Part shown: positions 48,891 through 57,671 of the stretch, one piece after another | Numbering within the stretch: position 1 is the first letter of the stretch | Layout: every line of letters starts with the position of its first letter | From: Amycolatopsis sulphurea | GTDB lineage: Bacteria; Actinomycetota; Actinomycetes; Mycobacteriales; Pseudonocardiaceae | NCBI RefSeq assembly: GCF_002564045.1 | Contig: NZ_PDJK01000002.1 | Coordinates: 3,410,001-3,474,000, forward strand | DNA: 64,000 bases | Direction of reading: 5' to 3' | Translations under genes and position numbers: made by a program | The notes under the pieces: model-generated | Told to the model about the DNA's origin: nothing | The model's input: the letters and a program-made list of their open reading frames with translations, nothing else | Database searches by the model: none

Positions 48891-50807
48891 ATGGGGGTGT
48901 TACGCAGGCTGCGGTGCGGGGGCCGCTCCGGTGTGGCGGGGTCGTCGGCCGGTGTGGTGAGCGGGGGTGTGGCTTCTGCGGCGTCGGTCGGCGGTGGCGA
49001 GGGGGCGGTGGTCGGCACGCGTGAATTGCCTTGTGGGGCAGGGAAAAACCCGAATGTCGAGGGTGCTGGTCCGGCCGGTGTTCTTTGTGCGCAGGCTTCT
49101 GCTGCGGAAGCGGGCGGGGTTGGTTCGGGCTCGGTCGACGAGGTTGTGGTGCCGTCCGGGAGTTCGGGCTGGAGTGGGCCGGATCACAGCGGGTTGGGTA
49201 TAAGAGGGCTGTGTCAGGCGGGGTGGGATGGTGGTGAACCTGACCACGCCCGGGTGGGTCCGGTCGGGCTGGGTGAGGCTGGGTCTGGTCGAGGTGGGGT
49301 CGATCGAGCTGGGCCGGGTAGTGATGAATTTGGTCGCGCGAGGGTGGATCGAGCTGGGCTGGGTCAGGCTGGATCGGGCAGCGATGGACCTCACCACGCG
49401 GCGGTGGATCGAGTCGGGCCGGATGAGGCTGACCCAGGTGGTGCTGAGCCTGGCCGCGCTGGGGTTGATCGAGCCGGGCCAGACCAAACTGGACCAGGGC
49501 AAGCCAGACTAGAGCAAGCCGGACCAGAGCAAGCCGGACCAGAGCAAGCCGGGCTCGACCAAGCCGGACCGGGTGGCGACAAACGTGACCGCGCCAGAAG
49601 ATCGGCCCGGAATAGGCCAGGCAACAGCCGGGGCCATCGGGCGCCGGCCCGTGGCAGCCGTGTGCGGATTGCGGTGCGGCGTGGGCGTTATCGGGTGCGG
49701 CGGGGCGTCGGGCGGCATCCGACGGTGGCTGCGGTGGTCGTCGGGGTGCTGGGCGTGGTTCCGGTGCTCGTCGGGGCCAAGGGGGTTGCCGCGTGGATGG
49801 GATCGGCGCCTGCGGAGCATTCCGTGGACGCGGCGTTGGTTCAGGGGTATGACCCCCGAGACACGGGGATTCGGCAGATCGCGGTGGACGGGCGGCTGCC
49901 GGGGGTGCCGTCGCCCCCGGAGTTGCCTGCCTACGATCTTCCGGCCGGGCCGTTGGGGATTCCGGCGTCCGCGCTGGCCGCGTATCGGGACGCGGCGGCA
50001 GTGCTCGGGCGGGAGCAGCCTGGCTGCCACCTCGACTGGGCGCTCGTCGGCAGTATCGGGCGGATCGAGTCGGGGCATGCGCGCGGCGGGTACGTCGACG
50101 CAGCGGGGGCCACGCTTGAGCCGATTCTCGGGCCTGAACTCAACGGCATCGGGCCGTATGCGGCGATCCCGGACACCGATCATGGCGCGCTCGACCGTGA
50201 CACGGTCTGGGATCGGGCGGTCGGGCCGTTCCAGTTCATCCCGGCCACTTGGCCGGGCTACGCCTCGGACGGCAACGGGGACGGCCGATCCGATCCGAAC
50301 AACCTCTTCGACGCCTCGCTGGCGGCGGGACGTTACCTCTGCTCCGGCGGGCTCGACCTGGCCAATCCGGATCAGCTGCGCACCGGCGTTTACCGCTACA
50401 ACAACTCCGACTCCTACGTCGACACGGTGATCCTCTGGGCTGAGGGGTACCGCAAGGGTGCCGATCGGGTGCCGGACAGCAAGGTCCCGGTCGGCAACCC
50501 CAGCATCGCACCAGCCCCGGGCCTGGCGACGTCCACTCCGCTGCCTGCGCCGTTGCCGCCCGTCACCACGGCGGGGCCTCCGCCGATCACGTCGTTGCCG
50601 CCGTCGAGCACGACCACCCCGCCACCCACCACCGGTACGCCGACGACCTCGCCCAGTCCGACCTGCGTTTCCGTCCCGCCGTCGAGCACCTCTGCATCGA
50701 GTACCTCGCCGGCCAGCACACCGACGCTGCCGCCGTGCGATACGGCCACCAGCACGGCACCGGGCAGTCCGTCATCAGGGAGCACGGCGGAGATTCCCCG
50801 ATCGTGA
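48891..50807 (+). CDS. MltB-like lytic transglycosylase with long repeat-rich N-terminus
   Basis: 638 aa from ATG 48891 after GGGAGGG. Residues 1 to about 270 are low-complexity Gly/Ala/Asp/Pro/Arg sequence with pentad repeats (VDRAGP, EQAGP). One membrane helix follows (VAAVVVGVLGVVPVLVGAKGV, about 280-305), then an SLT_2 domain: CHLDWALVGSIGRIESGHARGG with catalytic E393, AVGPFQFIPATWPGYASDGNGDG and FDASLAAGRYLCSGG. The last 110 residues are Pro/Thr/Ser-rich, a likely wall-spanning tail. It would cleave peptidoglycan outside the cell. The N-terminal extension is probably cytoplasmic and unusual. Confidence 0.8.
   Translation: MGVLRRLRCGGRSGVAGSSAGVVSGGVASAASVGGGEGAVVGTRELPCGAGKNPNVEGAGPAGVLCAQASAAEAGGVGSGSVDEVVVPSGSSGWSGPDHSGLGIRGLCQAGWDGGEPDHARVGPVGLGEAGSGRGGVDRAGPGSDEFGRARVDRAGLGQAGSGSDGPHHAAVDRVGPDEADPGGAEPGRAGVDRAGPDQTGPGQARLEQAGPEQAGPEQAGLDQAGPGGDKRDRARRSARNRPGNSRGHRAPARGSRVRIAVRRGRYRVRRGVGRHPTVAAVVVGVLGVVPVLVGAKGVAAWMGSAPAEHSVDAALVQGYDPRDTGIRQIAVDGRLPGVPSPPELPAYDLPAGPLGIPASALAAYRDAAAVLGREQPGCHLDWALVGSIGRIESGHARGGYVDAAGATLEPILGPELNGIGPYAAIPDTDHGALDRDTVWDRAVGPFQFIPATWPGYASDGNGDGRSDPNNLFDASLAAGRYLCSGGLDLANPDQLRTGVYRYNNSDSYVDTVILWAEGYRKGADRVPDSKVPVGNPSIAPAPGLATSTPLPAPLPPVTTAGPPPITSLPPSSTTTPPPTTGTPTTSPSPTCVSVPPSSTSASSTSPASTPTLPPCDTATSTAPGSPSSGSTAEIPRS
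49481..49570 (+). repeat. six tandem 15-bp units coding for pentapeptides
   Basis: Units of form AGAGCAAGCCGGACC at 49481, 49496, 49511, 49526, 49541 and 49556; the third and fourth are identical, the others differ by a few bases. They encode successive EQAGP-like pentapeptides in the transglycosylase N-terminus. More degenerate units extend upstream to about 49240. Confidence 0.85.
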
Positions 50808-50908
50808 GGCGAGGGCGGGACAGCGCGGCGGAGTCGCCTTACCCGTGAGAGGCGGCCGGCCCAGCAGAGGTTCCTCACCCCCGAGCGCCGGGCAGTAAAG
50901 TCGGGGGC

Positions 50909-51862
50909 ATGCCTCGGGTAGCCGCGATCGACTGTGGGACCAACTCCATCCGCTTGCTCGTCGCCGAGCTGACGCCCCGCCATGACGGGACGATCGACTT
51001 GCGTGACTTGCACCGCGAAATGCGCATCGTGCGGCTCGGCCAAGGTGTCGACGCCACCGGGCGGCTCGCGCCCGAAGCGCTTGAGCGCACCCGTGTCGCG
51101 CTCGCCGACTACACGATCGCGGCGCGGCGCAAGGGGGTCGAGAAGGTTCGCATGGTCGCCACCTCAGCGACTCGCGACGCGAGCAACCGTGACGAGTTCT
51201 TCGCGATGACCCGGGAGACGCTCGGTGTCGAGGCCGAGGTGATCAGCGGCGACGAGGAGGCGCGGCTCTCCTTCACTGGCGCCGTCGGTGAGCAGGACCC
51301 GGATGACGGCCCGTTCGTGGTCGTCGACGTCGGTGGCGGCTCCACCGAGCTGGTGCTCGGCACCTGGAACGGCCGCGAGGCCGAGGTGCTCGCCGCGAAA
51401 TCGGTCGACATCGGCTGTGTGCGGATCACCGAGCGGACGCTGTCCGGCGACCCGCCCACCGCCGCGGAGATCACCGCCGCGCGGGAGCTGGCTCGCGAGG
51501 TGCTGGCCGAGGCGTTCGACGTGGTGGACGTCGCCAAGGCACGCACCTGGATCGGGGTGGCCGGGACAGTGACCACGTTGTCGGCGGTCTCCCAGGAGCT
51601 GCCCGAGTACCAGTCCGAGCGCACCCACCTGTCCAAGCTCACGCACGGCGATCTGGACCGGGTCGCGGCGAAGCTGCTCGCCGCCGATCACGCCACGCGT
51701 GCCGCCAATCCGGTGATTCACCCGGGTCGCGTGGACGTGATCGGCGGGGGCTCCGTGATCATCCAGGTGCTGGCCGAGCAATTCGCCGCGCGCGGTGGCC
51801 CGGACCAGCTGGTAGTCAGCGAGCACGACATTCTGGACGGCATCGCGCTGGCGCTCGGCTGA
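50909..51862 (+). CDS. ppx: exopolyphosphatase (Ppx/GppA family)
   Basis: 317 aa. ASKHA-fold phosphatase: VAAIDCGTNSIRLLVAEL (phosphate loop 1), VRMVATSATRDASNRDEF, VVVDVGGGSTELVLGTW (loop 2), WIGVAGTVTTLSAV. The short form, without the HD-like C-terminal domain, matches mycobacterial Rv1026. Hydrolyses polyphosphate or pppGpp. ATG 50909 is 7 bases after TAAAGT (50896-50901), so leaderless. Confidence 0.93.
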   Translation: MPRVAAIDCGTNSIRLLVAELTPRHDGTIDLRDLHREMRIVRLGQGVDATGRLAPEALERTRVALADYTIAARRKGVEKVRMVATSATRDASNRDEFFAMTRETLGVEAEVISGDEEARLSFTGAVGEQDPDDGPFVVVDVGGGSTELVLGTWNGREAEVLAAKSVDIGCVRITERTLSGDPPTAAEITAARELAREVLAEAFDVVDVAKARTWIGVAGTVTTLSAVSQELPEYQSERTHLSKLTHGDLDRVAAKLLAADHATRAANPVIHPGRVDVIGGGSVIIQVLAEQFAARGGPDQLVVSEHDILDGIALALG

Positions 51863-52023
51863 CCATCGTTCCCGGGAAACGGGGGTCACTCATGGTGACA
51901 CCCGCCGGTAGTTGTAAGCCAAACGGGTGGGGGAACAACGCCGTCGCATATTTGCAACCTGTGCCGGACTGTTCGTCGATAACGTGCGTTTCAACTAATG
52001 GGACGTCGATTATCGGAGGGGAC

Positions 52024-53646
52024 ATGCGGGGTTCAACCAGGTTCCGTGCTGCGGCCGCGGCGGTGACAACCTTGTCATTGCTGCTCACCGCATGCGGTGG
52101 CGGTTCGAGCGGCGGGTCGTCGGGCAAGGTCGACCCGAACGGGACGTTCACCGTCTACGGCACCGAACCGCAGAACACGCTGATCCCCACGAACACGAAC
52201 GAACTGGGCGGCAGCAAGGCGGTCGACCCGATGTTCGCCCAGCTGGTCGGCTTCAAGGGCGACAACGCCGAGCCGTACAACCTGATGGCCGACTCGGTCA
52301 CCACGAGCGACTCCAAGGTCTACGACATCAAGCTCAAGCACGGCTGGAAGTTCCACGACGGCACCGAGGTCAAGGCGAAGAACTTCGTCGACGCCTGGAA
52401 CTACGGCGCCTACGCGCCCAACGGGCAGCTCAACAGCACGTTCTTCGGGAACATCCAGGGCTACGCCGACGTGCACCCCGAGGACAAGAACGCCAAGCCG
52501 AGCACGGACAAGATGTCCGGCCTGCAGGTCAAGAACGACTACGAGTTCCAGGTCACGCTGAACGCGCCGTTCTCGGTCTTCGCGATCAAGATCGGCTACA
52601 CCGCCTTCGCGCCGCTGCCGGACTCGTTCTTCAAGGACCCCAAGGCGTTCGGGCAGCACCCGATCGGCAACGGCCCGATGAAATTCGTCAGCCGCACGCC
52701 GAACGCGGACATCAAGCTCACCCGGTTCGACGAGTACCAGGGCCAGAACAAGGTCAAGTTCAAGGACCTGGACATCAAGATCTACGCCAGCCAGGAGACC
52801 GCCTACCAGGACCTGCTGAGCAACAAGCTCGACTTCATCGAGACGCTCCCGCCCTCGGCGCTGGCCGGCAGCAAGTACAAGGCCGATCTGAAGGACAACC
52901 TGGTCAACGGGCACCTGCTCGGGATCAGCACGATCGCCATCCCGTACTACGTGCCCGGGTATGACAACCCGAACCTGCGCAAGGCGATTTCGCTGGCGAT
53001 CGACCGGGACCAGATCACCAAGACGGTCATGAACGACACCTACGTCCCGGCAGACGGCTATGTCTCGCAAGGCATCCCGGGCTACCGGCCGGGCGTGTGC
53101 AAGTCCTGCCACTTCGACCCGGCGCAGGCCAAGCAGCTGTTCGGGCAGTCCGGTTTCCACGGCAAGCTGACCATCGCTTCGAACGCCGACGGTGGCCGCA
53201 AGGAGCCGTTGGTGGCCGCGTGCAACAGCATCAAGAACGTGCTGGGCGTGGAATGCGACTTCGTGCCCGCGACCGACTTCGGCCAGTGGCGCAGCATCGT
53301 GACCGGGCACAAGCTCACCGGGATGGGCCGCTCCGACTGGTCGGCCGACTACCCGTCGATCGAGAACTTCCTCAACCCGATCTACCGCACCGGTGCCTCG
53401 TCGAACGACTCGGTCTACGCCAACCCGAAGGTCGACGCGAAGCTCGCGGAGGCGGACGGGACCGCGGACAAGGACGCCGCGGTGAAGCTCTACCAGCAGG
53501 CCGAGGACCTGATCGCCGAGGACCTGCCCTCGATCCCGGTGTGGGACGAGAAGGGCGTGGCCGCGAAGTCCAAGCACACCAAGGGCGTCGTGCTCGACTT
53601 CCGCCGCCGCGCGGACTATTCCTCGGTCGAGGTCACCCAGAAGTGA
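52024..53646 (+). CDS. oligopeptide ABC transporter substrate-binding lipoprotein
   Basis: 540 aa from ATG 52024 after GGAGGGG. Signal peptide MRGSTRFRAAAAAVTTLSLLLTACGGG with lipobox. SBP family 5 (OppA/DppA): GTFTVYGTEPQNTLIPTNTNE, YDIKLKHGWKFHDGTEVKAKNFVDAWNYGA, GYDNPNLRKAISLAIDRDQI, GRSDWSADYPSIENFLNPIY. Captures peptides for the importer encoded by the next four genes. The longer frame from 51892 has no signal-peptide logic. Confidence 0.95.
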   Translation: MRGSTRFRAAAAAVTTLSLLLTACGGGSSGGSSGKVDPNGTFTVYGTEPQNTLIPTNTNELGGSKAVDPMFAQLVGFKGDNAEPYNLMADSVTTSDSKVYDIKLKHGWKFHDGTEVKAKNFVDAWNYGAYAPNGQLNSTFFGNIQGYADVHPEDKNAKPSTDKMSGLQVKNDYEFQVTLNAPFSVFAIKIGYTAFAPLPDSFFKDPKAFGQHPIGNGPMKFVSRTPNADIKLTRFDEYQGQNKVKFKDLDIKIYASQETAYQDLLSNKLDFIETLPPSALAGSKYKADLKDNLVNGHLLGISTIAIPYYVPGYDNPNLRKAISLAIDRDQITKTVMNDTYVPADGYVSQGIPGYRPGVCKSCHFDPAQAKQLFGQSGFHGKLTIASNADGGRKEPLVAACNSIKNVLGVECDFVPATDFGQWRSIVTGHKLTGMGRSDWSADYPSIENFLNPIYRTGASSNDSVYANPKVDAKLAEADGTADKDAAVKLYQQAEDLIAEDLPSIPVWDEKGVAAKSKHTKGVVLDFRRRADYSSVEVTQK

Positions 53647-53737
53647 GGCGCTGACCGCTCCGCTCCCACCACGCGGTTCGCGGGCGCCCGGACGGCCGGG
53701 TGCTCGCGAACCCGGCGCGCACACCTAGGAACCACGC

Positions 53738-54664
53738 ATGATCCGCTACGTTCTGCGCCGCCTGCTCCAGCTGATCCCGGTGTTCTTCGGCACCACTTTC
53801 CTGATCTACGCGCTGGTGTGGGCCGTGCCCGGGGATCCGTTCGCCGGCAAATGCGGCCAGCAGGCCTGCCCGCAGTCCTACATCGACCTGATGACCGGCA
53901 AGTTTCACCTGGACGACAACCTGATCGTCCAGTACTTCAAGTACCTCGGCAGCCTGTTCACCGGCGACTGGGGCGAGACCTTCAACGGCACCTCGGTCGG
54001 CGAGCTGATCGCCAACTCCTATCCGATCACCCTGCGGCTGGCGTTGATCGCGGTGCTCATCGAGGCTGTCATCGGGCTCGCCGCCGGGGTGCTGACCGGC
54101 TTGCGCGGCAAGGGTTTCCTGGATAACCTGGTCCTGGTCTCGACCACTTTCCTGATCTCCCTGCCGGTGTTCGTGACCGCGATCGTGCTGCAGCTGGTGC
54201 TGGGCACGGAGCTGGGCATCATCGACGTGAGCGTCTCCGACGATCCGTCGTTCGGTGAGCTGATCGTGCCGGGCATCGCGCTCGGCAGCCTGTCCATGGC
54301 CTACGTCGCGCGGCTGACCAGAACCTCGATCGCGGAGAACCGGCACGCCGACTACATTCGCACGGCGATCGCCAAGGGACAGCCGGCGGGCCGGGTGATC
54401 GGCATCCATCTGCTGCGCAACTCGGTGATCCCGGTGCTCACCTTCCTCGGTACCGACCTGGGCGCGCTGATGGGCGGCGCGATCGTGACCGAGGGCGTGT
54501 TCAACATCAACGGCCTCGGCGGGCTCATCTTCCGCGGGATCCAGAACCGGGAGAGCGCCACCGTGGTCGGTGTCGTCGTGCTGCTGGTGCTGGTGTACCT
54601 GGTGATGAGCCTGCTCGTGGACCTGCTTTACGCCGTTCTCGACCCGAGGATCCGTTATGACTGA
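53738..54664 (+). CDS. oppB: oligopeptide ABC transporter permease, OppB type
   Basis: 308 aa, six membrane segments. N-terminal MIRYVLRRLLQLIPVFFGTTFLIYALV is typical of DppB/OppB; the EAA loop with the ATPase contact is YVARLTRTSIAENRHADYIRTAIAKGQP. The stop overlaps oppC by 8 bases. Lies 91 bases after the binding-protein gene. Confidence 0.94.
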   Translation: MIRYVLRRLLQLIPVFFGTTFLIYALVWAVPGDPFAGKCGQQACPQSYIDLMTGKFHLDDNLIVQYFKYLGSLFTGDWGETFNGTSVGELIANSYPITLRLALIAVLIEAVIGLAAGVLTGLRGKGFLDNLVLVSTTFLISLPVFVTAIVLQLVLGTELGIIDVSVSDDPSFGELIVPGIALGSLSMAYVARLTRTSIAENRHADYIRTAIAKGQPAGRVIGIHLLRNSVIPVLTFLGTDLGALMGGAIVTEGVFNINGLGGLIFRGIQNRESATVVGVVVLLVLVYLVMSLLVDLLYAVLDPRIRYD

Positions 54665-55610
54665 CCCCAATCTCGTCGGTGGCGGGGGCGTCGACGCGGC
54701 GGAGCTGTCGCGTATCGACGATTCCGCGGCCGGGCCGAAGAAGCCACGCAGCCTGTGGGCCGACGCCTGGCGTCAGCTGCGCCGCAAGCCGGCCTTCATC
54801 GTCTCCGCGGTGATCATCCTGCTGGTGGTGCTGATCGCGATCGCGCCCGGGCTGTTCTCGCATCGGGAGGCCGGGTACGCCGATCTCACGCATGCGAACG
54901 AAGGCCCGTCCGCGGATGCCTGGTTCGGCTACGACAACCAGGGCTACGACGTCTACGCCCGCACCATCCACGGGGCGCGGGCCTCGTTGCTGGTCGGGAT
55001 CTTCGCCACCGTCCTGACCGTCCTTTTCGGATCGTTCATGGGCATCGTCGCGGGCTACTACGGCCGGTTCGTGGACAGCCTGCTCTCCCGGTTCGGCGAT
55101 ATCTTCGCGGGACTGCCGTTCGTGCTGGGCGCGATCGTCATCCTCACCACGTTCAACGCGCCCGGGTCGACCCCGGGGCAGGTCACCATCGTCGTGCAGG
55201 TGGTGCTCTCGATCGCGGTGCTGTCCTGGCCGGTCGCGATGCGGATCATGCGCTCGGCGACGCTGGTGGCCAAACAGCTCGACTACGTCAAGGCGGCGCG
55301 GGCGCTCGGCGCGGGCACCCCGCGGATCGTGTTCCGGCACCTGCTGCCGAACACCCTGGCGCCGGTGCTGGTGTACGCCACGATCGCGCTCGGCGCCAAC
55401 ATCGGTGCCGAGGCGACGCTGGCCTACCTCGGTATCGGCATGCGGCCGCCGGTGGTCTCGTGGGGCGTCATGATCAGCGACGCCCGCGACTACTTCCGGG
55501 CCGACCCCCACATGCTCCTGTTCCCCGGTGCGTTCGTCACCGTCACCGTGCTCGCCTTCGTGCTGCTCGGTGACGGGGTCCGTGACGCGCTCGATCCGAA
55601 GTCGAGGTAG
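54657..55610 (+). CDS. oppC: oligopeptide ABC transporter permease, OppC type
   Basis: 317 aa. A soluble N-terminus precedes the OppC domain (LRRKPAFIVSAVIILLVVLIAIAPGLF), GYDNQGYDVYARTIHGARASLLVG, and the EAA loop VAKQLDYVKAARALGAGTPRIVFRHLLPNTLAPVLV. Pairs with OppB to form the channel. Confidence 0.94.
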   Translation: MTDPNLVGGGGVDAAELSRIDDSAAGPKKPRSLWADAWRQLRRKPAFIVSAVIILLVVLIAIAPGLFSHREAGYADLTHANEGPSADAWFGYDNQGYDVYARTIHGARASLLVGIFATVLTVLFGSFMGIVAGYYGRFVDSLLSRFGDIFAGLPFVLGAIVILTTFNAPGSTPGQVTIVVQVVLSIAVLSWPVAMRIMRSATLVAKQLDYVKAARALGAGTPRIVFRHLLPNTLAPVLVYATIALGANIGAEATLAYLGIGMRPPVVSWGVMISDARDYFRADPHMLLFPGAFVTVTVLAFVLLGDGVRDALDPKSR

Positions 55611-55615
55611 GCCGC

Positions 55616-56617
55616 ATGTCCACAGTGGATGACGAGCTGCTGCTCGAAGTCGAGGATCTGCACGTGGAGTTCCGCACCTCCGACGGCGTGGCCAAGGTGC
55701 TCAACGGCGTGGGCTATGCGGTGCGCGCCGGGGAAACGCTGGCGGTGCTCGGCGAATCCGGCTCCGGCAAGAGCGTGACCGCGCAGACCGTGATGGGCAT
55801 TCTGGACAGTCCGCCGGGCGTCATCACCGGCGGCGAGATCCGGTACCGCGGCGAGGATCTGCTCACCGCGACCCCGCAGCGGCGGCGCGAGCTGCGGGGT
55901 GCGGAGATCGCGATGATCTTCCAGGACGCACTCTCCGCGCTGAACCCGGTGTTCACCGTCGGGTTCCAGATCGAGGAACAGCTGCGGATCCGGCAGGGAA
56001 TGTCCAGAAAGGACGCTCGTAGACGGGCGATCGAGCTGCTGGAGCTGGTGCGTATCCCGGCCGCCTCCCGCCGGATCAAGGACTATCCGCACCAGTTCTC
56101 CGGCGGGATGCGGCAGCGCGCGATGATCGCCATGTCCCTCGCGCTGGATCCGGACCTGCTGATCGCGGACGAGCCGACTACCGCGCTGGACGTCACGGTG
56201 CAGGCCCAGATCATGGATCTGCTCTCGGAGATCCAGCGGGAACGCCGGATGGGCCTGATCCTGATCACGCACGACCTCGGCGTGGTCGCCGAGGTGGCGG
56301 ACCGGATCGCGGTGATGTACGCCGGACGGATCGTGGAACAGGCCGGCGCGCACGAGCTGTACCGCTCGCCGGGCCATCCCTACACCGCGGCACTGATGGA
56401 TTCCCTGCCTCGGCTCGACCTCAAAGGACAGACGCTGGAGACGATCAAGGGGCTGCCGCCGAGCCTGCTGGACATTCCGCCCGGCTGCCCGTTCCACCCC
56501 CGGTGCAAACGGGCCGAGCAGCGCTGCCGGGACGAGCGGCCGTCCTCGCATGGGCTCGGGTCCGGCCGGGTCAGTGCGTGTCACTTCGCCGAAGAGGTGG
56601 TGGAGAGCCGTGGTTGA
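55616..56617 (+). CDS. oppD: oligopeptide ABC transporter ATPase, OppD type
   Basis: 333 aa. Walker [15 protein letters not shown]-loop [13 protein letters not shown], signature [12 protein letters not shown], Walker [14 protein letters not shown]-loop [15 protein letters not shown]. The C-terminal Cys-rich extension ([17 protein letters not shown]) is the oligopeptide-transporter domain that can hold an iron-sulfur cluster. Five bases after oppC. Confidence 0.95.
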   Translation: MSTVDDELLLEVEDLHVEFRTSDGVAKVLNGVGYAVRAGETLAVLGESGSGKSVTAQTVMGILDSPPGVITGGEIRYRGEDLLTATPQRRRELRGAEIAMIFQDALSALNPVFTVGFQIEEQLRIRQGMSRKDARRRAIELLELVRIPAASRRIKDYPHQFSGGMRQRAMIAMSLALDPDLLIADEPTTALDVTVQAQIMDLLSEIQRERRMGLILITHDLGVVAEVADRIAVMYAGRIVEQAGAHELYRSPGHPYTAALMDSLPRLDLKGQTLETIKGLPPSLLDIPPGCPFHPRCKRAEQRCRDERPSSHGLGSGRVSACHFAEEVVESRG

Positions 56618-57608
56618 GCCGATTCTCAGCGTGCGTGAGCTGACCAAGCATTTCCCGGTGCGCCAGGGGGTCCTGTTCAAGCGCACGATCGGGCAAGTGA
56701 AGGCGGTCGACGGGGTCTCCTTCGATCTGCTGCCGGGCGAAACCCTCGGCGTGGTCGGTGAATCCGGTTGCGGCAAATCGACGCTCGCGCAGGTGCTGAT
56801 GCGCCTGGAGGAGCCGACCGGCGGCACCGCGACCTTCGAGGGCCGGGACCTGTTCCAGGTGCGGGGCGGGGATCTTCGCCGGCTGCGGCGGGAGATCCAG
56901 ATCGTGCTGCAGGATCCCTACACCTCGCTCAACCCGCGGATGACCGTCGGCGACATCGTCGGGGAGCCGTTCGAGATCCACTCCGACATCGCGCCGAAGG
57001 GTTCGCGGGTGGGGAAGGTGCAGGAGCTGCTGGAGGTGGTCGGGCTCAACCCCGAGCACGCCAACCGGTATCCGCACCAGTTCTCCGGCGGGCAGCGGCA
57101 GCGCATCGGCATCGCGCGGGCGCTGGCGCTGCGGCCCAAGGTGATCATCTGCGACGAGCCGGTGTCCGCATTGGACGTTTCGATCCAGGCGCAGGTGATG
57201 AACCTGCTCGGCGAGCTGCAGAGCGAGTTCGGACTGTCCTATGTGTTCATCGCGCACGACCTGGGGGTGGTGCGGCACCTGTCGAACCGGGTCGCGGTGA
57301 TGTACCTCGGCAAGATCGTGGAGCTCGGCACCGAGGAGGAGATCTACGAACGTCCTTCGCACCCCTACACCCAGGCGCTGCTTTCCGCGGTGCCGGTGGC
57401 CGATCCGGCGGTGCGCGGGCAGCGGCAGATCATCCGGCTGGAGGGCGACGTGCCGAGCCCGCTGGACCCGCCGTCCGGCTGCCGGTTCCGCACGCGCTGC
57501 TGGAAGGCCGCGGACAGCTGCGCGACCGAGGTACCGGAGCTGACCGGCCGGACCGACGGGCACCTTTCGGCCTGTCACTTCGCCGAGACGCGCTCCGTCG
57601 TACCGTGA
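56610..57608 (+). CDS. oppF: oligopeptide ABC transporter ATPase, OppF type
   Basis: 332 aa from GTG 56610, overlapping the oppD stop by 8 bases. Walker [14 protein letters not shown]-loop [13 protein letters not shown], signature [12 protein letters not shown], Walker [14 protein letters not shown]-loop [14 protein letters not shown], and C-terminal [18 protein letters not shown]. Second ATPase of the importer. A perfect palindrome follows the stop after 8 bases. Confidence 0.95.
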   Translation: MVEPILSVRELTKHFPVRQGVLFKRTIGQVKAVDGVSFDLLPGETLGVVGESGCGKSTLAQVLMRLEEPTGGTATFEGRDLFQVRGGDLRRLRREIQIVLQDPYTSLNPRMTVGDIVGEPFEIHSDIAPKGSRVGKVQELLEVVGLNPEHANRYPHQFSGGQRQRIGIARALALRPKVIICDEPVSALDVSIQAQVMNLLGELQSEFGLSYVFIAHDLGVVRHLSNRVAVMYLGKIVELGTEEEIYERPSHPYTQALLSAVPVADPAVRGQRQIIRLEGDVPSPLDPPSGCRFRTRCWKAADSCATEVPELTGRTDGHLSACHFAETRSVVP

Positions 57609-57616
57609 GCCGACCG

Positions 57617-57669
57617 GCTGTGAAGGGTCCCTTCACGGACTCAGAGTCCGTGAAGGGACCCTTCACAGC
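57617..57669. terminator. 53-bp perfect palindrome between convergent genes (copy c)
   Basis: GCT, arm gtgaagggTcccttcac (57620-57636), GGACTCAGAGTCC, arm gtgaagggAcccttcac (57650-57666), AGC: perfect except for the central base 57643. It fills the space between the oppF stop (57608) and the S10 peptidase stop (57672), so it most likely terminates both transcripts. T and A arm centres keep the pairing. Confidence 0.75.
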
Positions 57670-57671
57670 TT

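Noticed and set aside
51885-51899. GTCAC-TCATG-GTGAC inverted repeat after ppx
   Set aside because: Short stem, no tail and no clear promoter context; could be chance.
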